64,000 bases of DNA from Pseudarthrobacter sp. MM222 (lineage in GTDB: Bacteria; Actinomycetota; Actinomycetes; Actinomycetales; Micrococcaceae), in the NCBI RefSeq assembly GCF_947090775.1, contig NZ_OX352321.1, positions 620,001 to 684,000 on the forward strand, in the 5' to 3' direction. The notes beneath the pieces were generated by a model, which was given only the letters and a program-made list of their open reading frames with translations, had not been told where the DNA came from and ran no database searches. The position numbers were made by a program, and so were the translations under genes. Positions 32,982 through 45,100 of the stretch are shown here, in pieces. Position 1 is the stretch's first letter. Every line of letters starts with the position of its first letter.

Positions 32982-35096
32982 ATGGTCATGCCTTACATAG
33001 ATACAGCCTCCACCGTAGACGCCTCGCGCGCGTTTCCGCTGGGCCTCAGCGTTCCAAGTACGGGTTCACCGGTCATGGACGACCCTCGGGGTGCCTTCGC
33101 GAACGTGGCTGTCTACGCCCCTGCCGTGACCACGCTGGACATTGCCTACCAGGCCCCGGGCGGCGCCTGGCAGCTCAAGACGCTGCCCAATGTGACCAAC
33201 GGCGTCCACCACGGCATCGTGGAGGGCCTCCCTGTCGGCTCCCGCTACGGGCTCCGCCCCTCGCCGGACCACGAGGCCTTGCCGCTGTCCATGCCGGCCG
33301 TGGACTTCGACGCTGCAGGCGACCAGCCGCTGCTGCTGGACCCGTACGGGCGGGCGGTGGACCAGCGCGAGAATTTCATCACGAACGTCCGCATGATCAG
33401 CGACTTCGACTGGGGCGTGGACAGCAGCCCGCGGATTCCATGGCGCAACACGATCATCTACGAGGCCCATGTCCGCGGCCAGACCATGCTGCACCCGGAC
33501 GTGCCGGAACACCTCCAGGGAACTTACGCCGGGTTGGCCCACCCTGCCGTGATCGAGCACCTCATCGCCCTCGGCGTCACCTCGGTCCAGCTGCTGCCGG
33601 TCCATTTCCATGTCGACGAACCGCATCTGCAGAGCCTCGGACTCACTAACTACTGGGGCTACAACACGGCCGCGTTCTTCGCCCCGCACCCCGGCTACGC
33701 CACCGAGGCGGCACAGGCCGCCGGGGCCCAGGCTGTCCAGGATGAGTTCAAGGGAATGGTGAAGCTCCTCCATGCCGCCGGCCTGGAAGTCATCCTCGAC
33801 GTCGTCTACAACCACACGGCCGAGGGCGGCACCGACGGGCGTGCCCTGAGCTTCCGTGGCCTGGGCGAAATGCAGTATTACCGCAACGACGGCCACGGCC
33901 GCTACGTGGACACCACCGGGTGTGGAAATAGCCTGGACTTCGGTGAACCGCGCGTCGTCCAGCTGGTCCTGGACTCCCTGCGCTACTGGGTAAACGAATT
34001 CCACATCGACGGCTTCCGGTTTGACCTGGCCGTGACCCTGGCCCGGAACGCCGCCAACGAGTTCGATCCCCGCCACCCGTTCCTGGTCGCGATCGCCGCC
34101 GACCCCGTTCTCTCCACCTCCAAGCTGATCGCGGAGCCCTGGGACATCGGCTACGGCGGCTGGCAGACCGGACGCTTCCCGGCCGGCTGGGTCGACTGGA
34201 ACGATCACTTCCGTGACGCCGTCCGCACCTTCTGGCTCGCCGACCGCGCAGCGATCGACGCCGGCGGCCACGGCGGCTCGGTGGCCCGCCTCGCCGACGC
34301 GCTGTCCGGCTCCGCCAGCCTCTTTGAGGCTTCGGGCCGGTCCCGGCTGGCCTCGGTCAACCTGATCACGGCCCACGACGGCTTCACCCTGGCCGATCTG
34401 GTGTCCTATGACCGCAAGCACAACGAGGCCAACGGCGAGCAGAACCGCGACGGCCATGGGGACAACCGCAGCTACAACCACGGCTTCGAGGGCCGCACCG
34501 AGGACGAGGACATCCTGGCCCGGCGCGCCCAGACCAGCCGCAATCTGATGGCCTCCCTGATGGTCTCCCAGGGCGTGCCCATGATCACCGCGGGGGACGA
34601 GTTGGGCCGGACCCAGCAAGGCAACAACAACGCCTACTGCCAGGACAACCCCATCACTTGGATCGACTGGACCAGCACGCCCGAGTCACACGCGATGCTG
34701 CGCACCACCAAGCGCATCATCCGGATGCGAAAGGAATTCCTGGCCGGCCAGCCGCACGACTATCCGACCCGCGAGAAGCAGTCGTACTTCCACTGGTTCG
34801 ACGCGCACGGGGAACGGATGTCCGGGGAGATCTGGCAGGATCCGGCGCACCGCGTGGTCCAGCTCCTGCTCGGCTCCGACGACGGACACATGGACGGGCT
34901 GGTGGTGGTCAACGGCAGCGCCCAGGACGTCAAGGTCACCCTGCCACTGCTGAGCAACGAGGACGGCACCGGCAGCAGGCTCTTCGAACTGCGCCTGACC
35001 ACCTCCGAACTGCACGACCGGCGCCAGGGCGTCCGGGTGTCCTCCGGGGAGCGCGACGTGGTGCAGGCCAACTCGATCAGCATCTATCGCACGTAG
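32982..35096 (+). CDS. glgX: glycogen debranching enzyme GlgX
   Basis: Isoamylase-type GH13 enzyme that hydrolyses alpha-1,6 branches of glucan, 704 residues. An N-terminal carbohydrate-binding domain (CBM48-like, about 1-130) precedes the barrel. Catalytic Asp348 is in GFRFDLAVTL and general-acid Glu385 in LIAEPWD; TAHDGF holds the third acidic residue. DVVYNHTAEG marks the conserved barrel strand. It degrades the glucan after phosphorylase action and sits upstream of glgP, glgE and treS. Confidence 0.93.
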   Translation: MVMPYIDTASTVDASRAFPLGLSVPSTGSPVMDDPRGAFANVAVYAPAVTTLDIAYQAPGGAWQLKTLPNVTNGVHHGIVEGLPVGSRYGLRPSPDHEALPLSMPAVDFDAAGDQPLLLDPYGRAVDQRENFITNVRMISDFDWGVDSSPRIPWRNTIIYEAHVRGQTMLHPDVPEHLQGTYAGLAHPAVIEHLIALGVTSVQLLPVHFHVDEPHLQSLGLTNYWGYNTAAFFAPHPGYATEAAQAAGAQAVQDEFKGMVKLLHAAGLEVILDVVYNHTAEGGTDGRALSFRGLGEMQYYRNDGHGRYVDTTGCGNSLDFGEPRVVQLVLDSLRYWVNEFHIDGFRFDLAVTLARNAANEFDPRHPFLVAIAADPVLSTSKLIAEPWDIGYGGWQTGRFPAGWVDWNDHFRDAVRTFWLADRAAIDAGGHGGSVARLADALSGSASLFEASGRSRLASVNLITAHDGFTLADLVSYDRKHNEANGEQNRDGHGDNRSYNHGFEGRTEDEDILARRAQTSRNLMASLMVSQGVPMITAGDELGRTQQGNNNAYCQDNPITWIDWTSTPESHAMLRTTKRIIRMRKEFLAGQPHDYPTREKQSYFHWFDAHGERMSGEIWQDPAHRVVQLLLGSDDGHMDGLVVVNGSAQDVKVTLPLLSNEDGTGSRLFELRLTTSELHDRRQGVRVSSGERDVVQANSISIYRT

Positions 35097-35150
35097 CCCG
35101 GCAGCCTCGGCCTCCGGGACCCACTCTGACTAGCACCCTTTAGGGGAACC

Positions 35151-35507
35151 ATGAAGATTTATTCGGCAGACACCTGGACCATCGAGGAACTGCAGGCACT
35201 GGTCGGCGACGCCGGCCGCCGCGCCTTGCTGGTTCCCGCAGCGGACACCAGGCAGACGGTCCTTGAGGCGTTCGCGGAGACCATCGACTTCCAGGCCGAC
35301 GACGGGCTGGACCTCGACGCCCTCAATGACTCGCTGCACGACTTCGCGGATTCAGTCTCCGACGACGGACTGACCCCCACCACGTTCATCTGGCAGGTGC
35401 CGTCCGGGTTCCGCGCGGACCGCTCTTTCGGCATCATCTGCGAAGTTCTGCAGGACGCTGAACGCTACGCCGGGAAGCACCTCGACATCATCGCCGTCTG
35501 CCTCTAA
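35151..35507 (+). CDS. barstar-family protein (orphan)
   Basis: A 118-residue acidic protein with the barstar fold pattern: a first strand MKIYSADTW and helix, then FQADDGLDLDALNDSLHDFAD, equivalent to the family's helix that blocks the ribonuclease active site, and FIWQVPSGFRADR. Barstar inhibits barnase-type RNases. No barnase gene lies nearby. AGGGGA stands about 4 bases upstream of ATG 35151. It is 54 bases after glgX and may be co-transcribed with it. Its relation to glucan metabolism is unclear. Confidence 0.75.
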   Translation: MKIYSADTWTIEELQALVGDAGRRALLVPAADTRQTVLEAFAETIDFQADDGLDLDALNDSLHDFADSVSDDGLTPTTFIWQVPSGFRADRSFGIICEVLQDAERYAGKHLDIIAVCL

Positions 35508-35544
35508 CCTAACGAGGCAGCCGGCGCCGCCGGCGACTCCAGGA

Positions 35545-38163
35545 TCAGGCGTTGACGATCAGGCCCAGTTCCGCCTTGGACGCGAGCGCCTCGTGTGTGG
35601 GCAGCACCCGGACGGTGTAGCCGAAAGACCCGGAACGGTCGATCAGGATGGTGCCGCTGAACAGGTGCCGGCCCTTCCCGAGGTCCTCGGCCGGCTTCAG
35701 TTCCGCCACCGTGATATCGGCGAGTTCGTCACTGTCCCCGGCCTTGCCGTAGGCCACCTCCACGGACACGTCCTCCGGACTCAGTTCGCGAAGGGCAACG
35801 TACGCATTGACCTGGAGGATATCCCCGATCTGCGGGTCCTCGGAAACACCCATCGAGTCGACGTGTTCCACCTGGATGTGCGGCCAGGCCGCGCGGACCC
35901 GGGAAATCCAGGCCGCGAGGGCCTTCGCCTGTTCGTAGTTGTCGGCCATGGCCCGCCGGCCGGCGAGGGCAGCCGGGCGGTACAGGATGTTGACGTAGTC
36001 CTTGAGCATCCGGTCCGCGGACACCTGCGGTCCCAGGTGCGACATCGTGTGCTTGATCATCGAGACCCAGTGCGTGGGCACCTTCTGCGGGCCGGGCTGC
36101 GACGGCCCCGCGGCGCCGGCGCCGTCGGACACCGTCAGCCCGTAGAAGCGCGGCGCCACCTGCGTCTCGAGCAGCTCGTAGAGCGCCGCCGCTTCGATGT
36201 CGTCGCGTTCTTCCGGGGAGGCGTCGTTGTTGGCGGTGGGAATCGCCCAGCCGTTCTCGCCGTCGTACATCTCGTCCCACCAGCCGTCCAGGACCGACAG
36301 GTTCAGTGAACCGTTGATGGCCGCCTTCATGCCCGATGTTCCGCAGGCCTCCAGCGGGCGCAACGGGTTGTTGAGCCACACGTCGCAGCCGGGGAACAGC
36401 GTCCGGGCCATGGCGATGTCGTAGTTGGGCAGGAAAACGATCCGGTGGCGCACCGCGGGATCATCGGTGAAGCGGACCAAATCCTGGATCATCTTCTTGC
36501 CGGCATCATCGGCCGGGTGTGACTTCCCGGCGATCACCAGCTGGATCGGGTGGGTCTTGTGCAGCAGCAGTGCCTTCAGGCGTTCGGGTTCGCGCAGCAT
36601 GAGAGTGAGTCGCTTGTAGGTCGGCACACGCCGCGCAAAGCCGATGGTCAGGATGTCCGGGTCCAACACGGAATCGGTCCAGGCCAGCTCGGCGTCGGCC
36701 GCGCCGCGTTTCTTCCACGCGGCCCGAAGGCGGCGGCGGACATCGTCAACGAGCGATACCCGCATCTCGCGGCGGAGGGCCCAGACGTCCTTGTCGCTGA
36801 CATTGTAGGCAAGGTCCCACCTGCCCAGGGCCTCCGCCTCGGAACCAAACTGGTCGCGTGCCAGTTTGGAGACGCGGGGATCCACCCAGGTGGGGACGTG
36901 CACGCCGTTCGTGACCGAGGTGATCGGCACTTCCGAGTGGTCGAAACCCGGCCACAGGGCGGAGAACATGCCGCGGGAGACCACGCCGTGCAACTTAGCG
37001 ACGCCGTTGGCGCGCTGGGCGAGGCGCAGGCCCATGACCGCCATGTTGAAAACGAAGGGGTTGCCGTCGGTGAAGTCCTCCCGGCCGAGGTCCAGGATCT
37101 TGGACACCGGTACGTCCGGCGCCAGCCCGGCCTCGAAAAAGTGCTGGATCTGCGAGGTCTCAAAGCGGTCGATGCCGGCCGGGACCGGCGTGTGGGTGGT
37201 GAACACGGTGGAAGCGCGGCCGGCGGCCAGGGCCTCTTCCCAGCTCATCGGCTCCGCGGCGGACATCATTTCCTGGATTCGTTCGATCCCGAGGAAACCG
37301 GCGTGGCCCTCGTTGGTGTGGAACACTTCCGGGGCAGGGCTACCGGTGAGCTTCTGGTATGCCCGCAGGGCCTTAACGCCGCCCATGCCGAGCAGGAGTT
37401 CCTGCTGGAGGCGGTGGTCACCGCCGCCGCCGTACAGGCGGTCGGTGATGCCGCGGGCGGCGTCGTCGTTGCCCGGAACGTTGGAATCCAGCAGCAGGAG
37501 GGGAACGCGCCCGACGTCGGCCCGCCACACGTGCGCCAGCAGGCGCCGTCCCTGGGGGAGCGGCAGCGAGATCTGGAGCGGCTTGCCGGTGCCGTCCGCG
37601 GAGGCCTCGCGCAGCAGGGTCAGCGGCAGGCCGTCGGGGTCCAGGACCGGGTAGGTCTCCTGCTGCCACGCGTCGCGGGACAGCGACTGTTTGAAGTAGC
37701 CGGCCTGGTAGAGGAGGCCGACGCCGATCAGCGGAACCCCCAGGTCCGAGGCTGCCTTGAGGTGGTCGCCGGCGAGGATGCCGAGGCCACCGGAGTACTG
37801 CGGCAGCACCTCGGTGATGCCGAACTCGGGGGAGAAGTACGCGATGCAGGACGGCGCGTCATCGCCCAGGCTTTGGTACCAGCGGGGTTGTTGCAGGTAC
37901 CGGTCCAGGTCCTCCGCCGCTCTCTGGACGCGGCGCACGACGTCCTCATCGGCCGCGAGGCGCTGCAACTCTTCGCGGCTGACGAGGCCAAGGAACGTCA
38001 CCGGATCGTGGCCGCTCTCGGCCCAGATCCGGGGGTTCAGCCCCTCGAAAAGCTCCCTGGTGGGCCGGTGCCAGGACCACCTCAGGTTGGTGGCGAGCCT
38101 GGCCAGCGGCCGGATGGGCTCCGGGAGAACGGTTCGGACGGTAAATCTGCGGATTGCCTTCAC
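35545..38163 (-). CDS. glgP: alpha-glucan (glycogen/maltodextrin) phosphorylase
   Basis: GT35 enzyme that releases glucose-1-phosphate from alpha-1,4-glucan, using PLP as cofactor, 872 residues. It has the N-terminal DUF3417-type domain of the actinobacterial type, beginning TVLPEPIRPLARLATNLRWSW. AYFSPEFGITEVLPQYSGGLGILAGDH is the substrate region. The PLP site is in EACGTSGMKAAINGSLNLSV, equivalent to the family's EASGT..MK motif with the Schiff-base Lys. A C-terminal Ig-like domain ends the protein. It diverges from glgE and shares a 150-base promoter gap. Confidence 0.93.
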   Translation of the reverse strand: MKAIRRFTVRTVLPEPIRPLARLATNLRWSWHRPTRELFEGLNPRIWAESGHDPVTFLGLVSREELQRLAADEDVVRRVQRAAEDLDRYLQQPRWYQSLGDDAPSCIAYFSPEFGITEVLPQYSGGLGILAGDHLKAASDLGVPLIGVGLLYQAGYFKQSLSRDAWQQETYPVLDPDGLPLTLLREASADGTGKPLQISLPLPQGRRLLAHVWRADVGRVPLLLLDSNVPGNDDAARGITDRLYGGGGDHRLQQELLLGMGGVKALRAYQKLTGSPAPEVFHTNEGHAGFLGIERIQEMMSAAEPMSWEEALAAGRASTVFTTHTPVPAGIDRFETSQIQHFFEAGLAPDVPVSKILDLGREDFTDGNPFVFNMAVMGLRLAQRANGVAKLHGVVSRGMFSALWPGFDHSEVPITSVTNGVHVPTWVDPRVSKLARDQFGSEAEALGRWDLAYNVSDKDVWALRREMRVSLVDDVRRRLRAAWKKRGAADAELAWTDSVLDPDILTIGFARRVPTYKRLTLMLREPERLKALLLHKTHPIQLVIAGKSHPADDAGKKMIQDLVRFTDDPAVRHRIVFLPNYDIAMARTLFPGCDVWLNNPLRPLEACGTSGMKAAINGSLNLSVLDGWWDEMYDGENGWAIPTANNDASPEERDDIEAAALYELLETQVAPRFYGLTVSDGAGAAGPSQPGPQKVPTHWVSMIKHTMSHLGPQVSADRMLKDYVNILYRPAALAGRRAMADNYEQAKALAAWISRVRAAWPHIQVEHVDSMGVSEDPQIGDILQVNAYVALRELSPEDVSVEVAYGKAGDSDELADITVAELKPAEDLGKGRHLFSGTILIDRSGSFGYTVRVLPTHEALASKAELGLIVNA

Positions 38164-38313
38164 GAGCGAAACACTAACGGACTGGTGAGAGATACGTCAC
38201 CGGTTTAGGTTTCTTTCCTATAAATGACGGATCACCGCCGGAAAAATCCGGAAACCCCGGAAAAAACTTCGCAGGCTTAGCAATCTGCCGGATTTCTAGA
38301 TAACGTCGAGCCT

Positions 38314-40386
38314 GTGACGAATAACTCGCGAACCAGTGCCGTGTCCAAGCAAAAGCCGAAGGCCCTGATCACGGAAGGCCTACGATTTGGCCGCTTTCCG
38401 ATCACCGCCGTGCAGCCTGCTGTAGAAGACGGGAAGTTCCCCGCCAAAGCCGTTGTGGGCGAGAGCGTGGTGGTTGGTGCCACCTCGTTCCGGGAAGGCC
38501 ATGACCAGCTCGGCGTCAGCGCCGTGCTGCGCGATCCCCGCGGGAAGGAACGCCAACGCGTCCGCCTCCAAACGCCCCGGGGACCGCGGGGCATGGGTAC
38601 TGACCGCTGGGAAGGGCTCCTGACGCCGTCCAGCACCGGCAACTGGTCCTTCGTGATCGAGGCCTGGCACGACCGCTACGGCACCTGGCACCACAACGCC
38701 GAAGTGAAAGTGGAAGCCGGGATCGACGTCGAGCTGATGCTGGCCGAGGGTGCCGCGCTGCTCGCCGAAGCGTCCGAGGACTCCTCCCGCCCCTCCGCCG
38801 ACCGGCACACGCTGCGGATGGCCGTGGTCGTGCTGTCCGACACTTCCCTCACTCCCGAGGAACGCCTCGCCGCCGGCTTCTCCGCGGAAGTGACGGACAT
38901 CGTCGAACGCCAGCCAATCCGCGAACTCGTGACCGTCTCCGAGCCCTACCCGCTGCTCGTGGAGCGCGAACTCGCCGGCCGCGGTGCCTGGTACGAATTC
39001 TTCCCGCGCTCCGAAGGCGCCGTGCGCAACCACGAAACCGGCGGATGGACCTCCGGCACCTTCCGCACCGCCGCGAAGCGCCTCGACGCCGTTGCGGACA
39101 TGGGCTTCGACATCATTTACATGCCGCCGATCCACCCCATCGGCGTCCAGCACCGCAAGGGCCCGAACAACACCCTGCTGGCAGGACCGCACGATCCCGG
39201 TTCGCCCTGGGCCATCGGCGCCAAGGAGGGCGGCCACGACGCCATCCACCCGGACCTCGGCACCTTCGAAGACTTCGATGCCTTCGTGGCGCGGGCCGGT
39301 GAGCTGGGGCTGGAAGTTGCCTTGGACCTGGCCCTGCAGGCCGCGCCGGACCACCCCTGGGTGCAGAGCCATCCGGAGTGGTTCACCACCCGGGTGGACG
39401 GCAGCATCGCCTATGCCGAAAACCCGCCGAAGAAGTACCAAGACATCTTTCCGATCAACTTCGACAACGACCCCGCGGGCGTGTCCAACGAGATCCTGCG
39501 GATCGTCCTGCTCTGGGTGAGCCACGGAGTGAAGATCTTCCGCGTGGACAACCCGCACACCAAGCCCGTGTGGTTCTGGGAATGGCTAATCGGCAAGGTG
39601 AACAAGAAGGACCCCGACGTCGTTTTCCTCGCGGAGGCCTTCACCCGGCCGGCAATGATGCACGCACTCGGCCGCGCCGGCTTCCAGCAGTCCTACACGT
39701 ACTTCACCTGGCGCAACACCAAGGAGGAACTGGAGGAGTACTTCCAGGAGGTCAGCCACGAGTCCCCCGCGTACTTCCGGCCGAACTTCTTCGTCAACAC
39801 TCCGGACATCCTTACCGAGTACCTGCAGTTCGGCGGGCCGGCGGCGTTCAAGATCCGTGCCGCCCTCGCCGCCACGGCAAGCCCCATCTGGGGTGTCTAC
39901 GCCGGCTACGAGCTCTACGAACATGTGGCCCGGCCGGGCGCCGAAGAGTACATCGACAACGAGAAGTTCGAGTACAAGGCCCGTGACTGGGACGCGGCAG
40001 CCGCATCGGGCCGGACACTGGCCCCGTACCTGACCCGGCTCAACGAAATCCGGCACACCCACCCCGCGCTGGGGGATCTGCAGAACCTGACGATCCACCA
40101 CAGCACGGACGACGCCACAGTGGTGTACTCCAAGCACAAGACCCTCCCCGACGGAACCAAGGACACACTGATCATCGTGGTCAACGTGGACCCGCACGGG
40201 ACCCGGGAGAGCACCGTGTCACTGGACCTGGCCGCACTGGAACTGGACCCCGACGACCTGACGCACAATGGCGGGTTCATGGTGGAAGATCTCTTGACCG
40301 GCGAAAGCTGGGAATGGGGGGAGTACAACTACGTCCGGCTGGACGCCCACGTCGAACCCGCCCACATTCTTAGCATCCGGAGGTAG
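38314..40386 (+). CDS. glgE: alpha-1,4-glucan:maltose-1-phosphate maltosyltransferase
   Basis: GH13_3 enzyme that transfers maltose from maltose-1-phosphate to growing glucan, 690 residues, cytoplasmic. The nucleophile is Asp412 in [10 protein letters not shown] and the acid/base is Glu441 in [15 protein letters not shown] and [17 protein letters not shown] are characteristic GlgE motifs. An N-terminal beta domain precedes the barrel (about 1-215). GTG 38314 is used. treS follows after 5 bases and the mak::glgB gene after that, forming a complete GlgE pathway operon. Confidence 0.96.
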   Translation: MTNNSRTSAVSKQKPKALITEGLRFGRFPITAVQPAVEDGKFPAKAVVGESVVVGATSFREGHDQLGVSAVLRDPRGKERQRVRLQTPRGPRGMGTDRWEGLLTPSSTGNWSFVIEAWHDRYGTWHHNAEVKVEAGIDVELMLAEGAALLAEASEDSSRPSADRHTLRMAVVVLSDTSLTPEERLAAGFSAEVTDIVERQPIRELVTVSEPYPLLVERELAGRGAWYEFFPRSEGAVRNHETGGWTSGTFRTAAKRLDAVADMGFDIIYMPPIHPIGVQHRKGPNNTLLAGPHDPGSPWAIGAKEGGHDAIHPDLGTFEDFDAFVARAGELGLEVALDLALQAAPDHPWVQSHPEWFTTRVDGSIAYAENPPKKYQDIFPINFDNDPAGVSNEILRIVLLWVSHGVKIFRVDNPHTKPVWFWEWLIGKVNKKDPDVVFLAEAFTRPAMMHALGRAGFQQSYTYFTWRNTKEELEEYFQEVSHESPAYFRPNFFVNTPDILTEYLQFGGPAAFKIRAALAATASPIWGVYAGYELYEHVARPGAEEYIDNEKFEYKARDWDAAAASGRTLAPYLTRLNEIRHTHPALGDLQNLTIHHSTDDATVVYSKHKTLPDGTKDTLIIVVNVDPHGTRESTVSLDLAALELDPDDLTHNGGFMVEDLLTGESWEWGEYNYVRLDAHVEPAHILSIRR

Positions 40387-40391
40387 CAGCA

Positions 40392-42188
40392 TTGAGTTTC
40401 AGCCCCACCAACCCCAACCAGCACTTCAGCCCGAAAGGGTCTTTTGAACTGAACGCACCCGGCCTCCAACACGATCCACTCTGGTACCGCAAAGCGGTGT
40501 TCTACGAGGTGCTGGTCCGGGGCTTTGCAGACGGCAACGGTGACGGCTCCGGCGACTTCCATGGGCTGATCGAGAAACTGGACTACCTGCAGTGGCTGGG
40601 CGTCGATTGCCTCTGGCTGCCGCCGTTCTTCCAGTCCCCGCTCCGCGACGGCGGCTATGACATCTCGGACTACAACTCCGTGCTTGACGAGTTCGGCACC
40701 ATCAGCGACTTCAAACGGCTCGTGGCGGAGGCGCACGCCCGCGGCGTGCGTGTCATCATCGACCTGCCGCTGAACCACACCTCGGACCAGCACCCGTGGT
40801 TCCAGGAATCGCGCAAGGACCCGGACGGGCCCTTCGGCGACTTCTACGTCTGGAGCGACACGGACGAAAAATACGAAGACGCCCGCATCATCTTCGTCGA
40901 CACCGAGGAATCCAACTGGACCTTCGACCCGATCCGCCGCCAGTTCTTCTGGCACCGCTTCTTCGGCCACCAGCCGGACCTCAACTTCGAGAACCCGAAG
41001 GTCATCGACGCGCTTTTCGACGTCGTCCGGTTCTGGCTGGACCAGGGCATTGACGGCTTCCGCGCCGACGCCATCCCGTACCTCTTCGAGGAGGAGGGCA
41101 CCAACTGCGAAAACCTGCCGCAGACCCACGAGTTCCTCCGCAAGCTGCGCAAGATGGTCGACGAAAGCTACCCGGGCCGCGTCATCATCGCCGAAGCCAA
41201 CCAGCCGCCCGTCGAGGTCGTCGAGTACTTCGGCACGGAAGAGGAACCGGAATGCCACATGGCCTTCCACTTCCCCATCATGCCGCGGCTCTATTACGCG
41301 CTGCGGGACCAGAAGGCCGCGCCCATCATCGAGACGATGAAGGACACCCCGAACATTCCCGAGGGGGCGCAGTGGGGCACCTTCCTGCGCAACCATGACG
41401 AGCTGACCCTGGAAATGGTCACCGCCGACGAACGTGCCGCCATGCTCGGCTGGTACGCGCCGGACCCGCGCATGCGCGCCAACATCGGCATCCGGCGCCG
41501 GCTCGCCCCGCTGCTGGATAACTCCCGCTCAGAAATCGAACTCATCAATGCCCTGCTGCTGTCCCTGCCAGGCAGCCCGTTCCTGTACTACGGGGACGAG
41601 ATCGGCATGGGGGACAACATCTGGCTCGAGGACCGCGACGCCGTCCGCACGCCGATGCAATGGAACCCGGACCGCAACGCCGGGTTCTCCCATGCGGATC
41701 CGGGCAAGCTGTACCTGCCGGTGATCCAGTCGCTGGTCTACAACTACAGCATGGCCAACGTCGAGGCTGAGGCCGCCCATTCGGGGTCGCTGCTGCGCTG
41801 GACGCGGCAGATCCTCAGCGTCCGCAAAAACCACCCGGCCTTCGGGCTGGGCGGGTTCGAGCACGTGGAAGCCGACCACGACGTCGTCCTCGCCTACTTG
41901 CGGGAGCTCCCGGCAGGCAATTCGGCCGGTGAAGACGCTGAAACGATCCTCTGTGCGTTCAACCTCTCCCAGCACCCGGTCGCGACGACCCTGCGGGTGC
42001 CGAGGTTCGCCGGGCGGGGGCTGCGGGACGTGTTCGGCGGACAGGCCTTCCCCGGTATCGGCGAGGACGGGACTCTGACCCTGACCTTGGGCAGCCACGA
42101 TTTCTTCTGGCTGCGGATCCGCTCGGCTGCCTCCAATCCGGCCTCACCCTTCACCCAGGCGATGCCCATCCTGTCCATCGAAGGCTGA
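40392..42188 (+). CDS. treS: trehalose synthase (maltose alpha-D-glucosyltransferase)
   Basis: Interconverts trehalose and maltose, feeding maltose to the kinase domain encoded next, 598 residues. A (beta/alpha)8 barrel with nucleophile Asp226 in [10 protein letters not shown] and acid/base Glu268 in [28 protein letters not shown] and [13 protein letters not shown] are family landmarks. It lacks the maltokinase domain that is fused to TreS in some bacteria; here that domain is on the next gene. TTG 40392 start; the next gene begins 1 base after the stop. Confidence 0.95.
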   Translation: MSFSPTNPNQHFSPKGSFELNAPGLQHDPLWYRKAVFYEVLVRGFADGNGDGSGDFHGLIEKLDYLQWLGVDCLWLPPFFQSPLRDGGYDISDYNSVLDEFGTISDFKRLVAEAHARGVRVIIDLPLNHTSDQHPWFQESRKDPDGPFGDFYVWSDTDEKYEDARIIFVDTEESNWTFDPIRRQFFWHRFFGHQPDLNFENPKVIDALFDVVRFWLDQGIDGFRADAIPYLFEEEGTNCENLPQTHEFLRKLRKMVDESYPGRVIIAEANQPPVEVVEYFGTEEEPECHMAFHFPIMPRLYYALRDQKAAPIIETMKDTPNIPEGAQWGTFLRNHDELTLEMVTADERAAMLGWYAPDPRMRANIGIRRRLAPLLDNSRSEIELINALLLSLPGSPFLYYGDEIGMGDNIWLEDRDAVRTPMQWNPDRNAGFSHADPGKLYLPVIQSLVYNYSMANVEAEAAHSGSLLRWTRQILSVRKNHPAFGLGGFEHVEADHDVVLAYLRELPAGNSAGEDAETILCAFNLSQHPVATTLRVPRFAGRGLRDVFGGQAFPGIGEDGTLTLTLGSHDFFWLRIRSAASNPASPFTQAMPILSIEG

Positions 42189-42189
42189 A

Positions 42190-45100
42190 ATGACCCCACC
42201 TACCTTGCCCCCCGCCCTGAGCGGACTGCTCGGCAGCTGGCTTCCGGGCCAGCGCTGGTTTCCCGTCAAGACGGCTGAGTTCAGCTTTGAACCGGTAGGC
42301 GCGCTGAGCCTGGCCCCAGGACGCGTCGACGCCGAGTTTGAGGTCTGGCTGCTCGCGGTCACCTACCCGACGGCGGACGGAAACCGGACCGACGTCGTGC
42401 ACGTGCCGCTCAGCTTCCGCCATACTCCGTTGCCCGGTGCGGAGTCCGCGCTGGTGGGGGAGACGGACCTGGCCGGCGCCGCACACGGCGACGCGTCGGG
42501 AGTGCCGGCTGCGGCGGGGGCCGGTGCTCCGAGTGCCGTGGCCGGGCAGCGCTGGATTTACGACGGCGTCCACGACCCAGGCTTTGTCGCAGCGTGGCTG
42601 GACCTCATCCGCAGCGGCGGCACAACCCCGGTGGGCAACGCCGCCGGGCATCTCGTGGCGTCCGGCTTCCGCCTGCCGTTCGCCACCGGCACGGTCAAGG
42701 TCCTGTCCGGCGAGCAATCGAACAGTTCGGTGATTGTGCACGACGGCGAATCGGCGGCGATCCTGAAGTTCTTCCGCGTCCTCTCCGAGGGCCAGAACCC
42801 GGAAGTTGAAATCGGGGCAGCCCTGACCGCCGGTCGCACGGTGGAGGTCCCGGCCACGCTCGGCTGGGTTACGGGCGAATGGGAGACCCCGACGGGCGAC
42901 CCGACGGACGGGACCCGGACCGCGCAGGGCGAGCTCGCCGTGGCCCACGAGTTCCTCGCCGGCGGGCTTGATGCCTGGCGTCTGGCCGTCGATGCGGCGA
43001 GCCAGGGACGGGACTTCACCGCCGAGGCGCACGCACTCGGCGCAGCCACGGCCACCGTGCACCGGCGGCTGGCCGAGTTCCTCGGCGTGGCCACCGAGGC
43101 TGTTCCGGGCGGTGTCATAGCGCCCGGCGTGGCCGAGCGCGTCCGGCAGTCCTGGGCTCAAGCGGGGACCATAGTGGGCGGCTACGACGCCGCCCTCGAG
43201 GAACTCCTGCGGCGTCTCCGCGGCTACAGTGCCGGGCCGTTGCAGCGAATCCACGGCGACCTCCACCTGGGCCAAATCCTCCAGGTGCCCGGCGCGGTCG
43301 GCGCGGCTCCGCGGTGGGCCATCCTCGACTTCGAGGGCGAGCCGCTGCGGCCCATTTCGGAACGCAACTTCCCCGACGTGCCGCTGCGGGACGTCGTCGG
43401 CATGCTGCGGTCCTTTGATTATGCGGCCGGTGCCGCTGTCCGGGAGTCGGCCGACGCGGCGGTCCCTGCGGGCTGGGTGGACGCCTGCGCCGAGGCCTTC
43501 CTGGCGGGCTACGCGGAGGTCGTGCCCGGAAGCATCGACCGCGATTCGCCCCTCTTCGTTGCCCTGTGGCTCGACAAGGCGCTTTACGAAGTAATCTACG
43601 AATTACGCAACAGGCCGGACTGGCTTTCCATCCCGGTAAACGCATCACGTCGTCTCCTCGGCAGTACAGGCTCCGGCGAACCGGCCGAAGCCGAAGCGGA
43701 AGGTATCACAATGACAGGATCAGCACGGATCGATCGGCCCGGAGCTCCGCTCCCCGTGGACGCGGACACCCTCGGGAGGGTCGCGGCGGGCGAGCACCAC
43801 GCCCCGCACTCAGTCCTCGGCGCACACTTCGATGACCACGGGCACGTCACCATCCGCACCGTGAAGCACCTGGCCGAGGCCGTCAACGTCGTCACCGCGG
43901 CCGGCGCGGTCCCCATGGACCACGAGTCCAACGGCGTGTGGGTGGCCGTGCTGGACCCGTTGGAGCCCGGCCATGTGCCGGACTACCGCCTCGACGTGAC
44001 CTACGAGGGCGAGGGGCCGCTGACCGTCGACGACCCGTACCGCTACCTGCCCACCGTGGGGGAAGTGGACCTTCACCTCATTGGCGAAGGCCGGCACGAG
44101 CGCCTCTGGGACGTCCTCGGCGCGCACGTCCAGCACTACAAATCCGTCCGCGGCGACGTCGACGGGGTTTCCTTCGCCGTATGGGCACCGAACGCCCAGG
44201 CCGTGCGCGTCAAAGGCGACTTCAACGGGTGGGACGGACGTGAGCACTCCATGCGCTCCCTCGGCTCTTCCGGCGTCTGGGAACTCTTCATCCCCGGCGT
44301 TTTGGCAGGGGCGTGCTACAAGTTCGAAATCCGGACCCGGCACGGTTACTGGGTGGAGAAAGCGGACCCCCTGGCGTTCGGCACCGAGGTGCCGCCGCTG
44401 ACGGCATCCCGGGTCGTGGAACCGTCCTACGTCTTCAAGGACGCCGAGTGGATGGAGACCCGGTCCACCCGGGATCCGCACAACTCTCCGATGAGCGTTT
44501 ACGAGGTCCACCTCGGCTCCTGGCGGGTCGGCCTTTCCTACCGCGAACTCGCCAAGGAACTCGTCGACTACGTCAAAGAGCTCGGGTTCTCGCACGTTGA
44601 ATTCATGCCGGTGGCGGAGCACCCCTTCGGCGGGTCCTGGGGTTATCAGGTGACGTCCTATTTCGCTCCGACGTCCCGCTTCGGGCACCCGGACGAGTTC
44701 CGGCACCTCGTGGACGAACTGCACCAGGCCGGCATCGGCGTGCTGCTGGACTGGGTGCCGGCCCACTTCCCCAAGGACGAGTGGGCGCTGGCCCGCTTTG
44801 ACGGCGAGGCCCTCTACGAGCACGCCGACCCGAACCTGGGCGAGCACCCTGACTGGGGCACCCTGATCTTCGACTTCGGCCGCCGGGAGGTCCGCAACTT
44901 CCTCGTATCGAACGCCCTCTACTGGCTCGAGGAGTTCCACATCGACGGCCTGCGCGTGGACGCCGTCGCCTCCATGCTCTACCTGGACTACTCCCGCGAG
45001 GAAGGCCAGTGGCAGCCGAACCGTTTCGGCGGACGCGAGAACCTCGAGGCCATCTCTTTCCTGCAGGAGGTCAACGCCACCGTCTACAAGACGCACCCCG

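Noticed and set aside
33066..34619. 517-codon open frame antisense to glgX
   Set aside because: Gly/Val/His-rich nonsense translation opposite a clear GH13 enzyme.
36550..38208. 552-codon open frame antisense to glgP
   Set aside because: Same reason: translated sequence is low-complexity and matches no fold, while the minus-strand phosphorylase is unmistakable.
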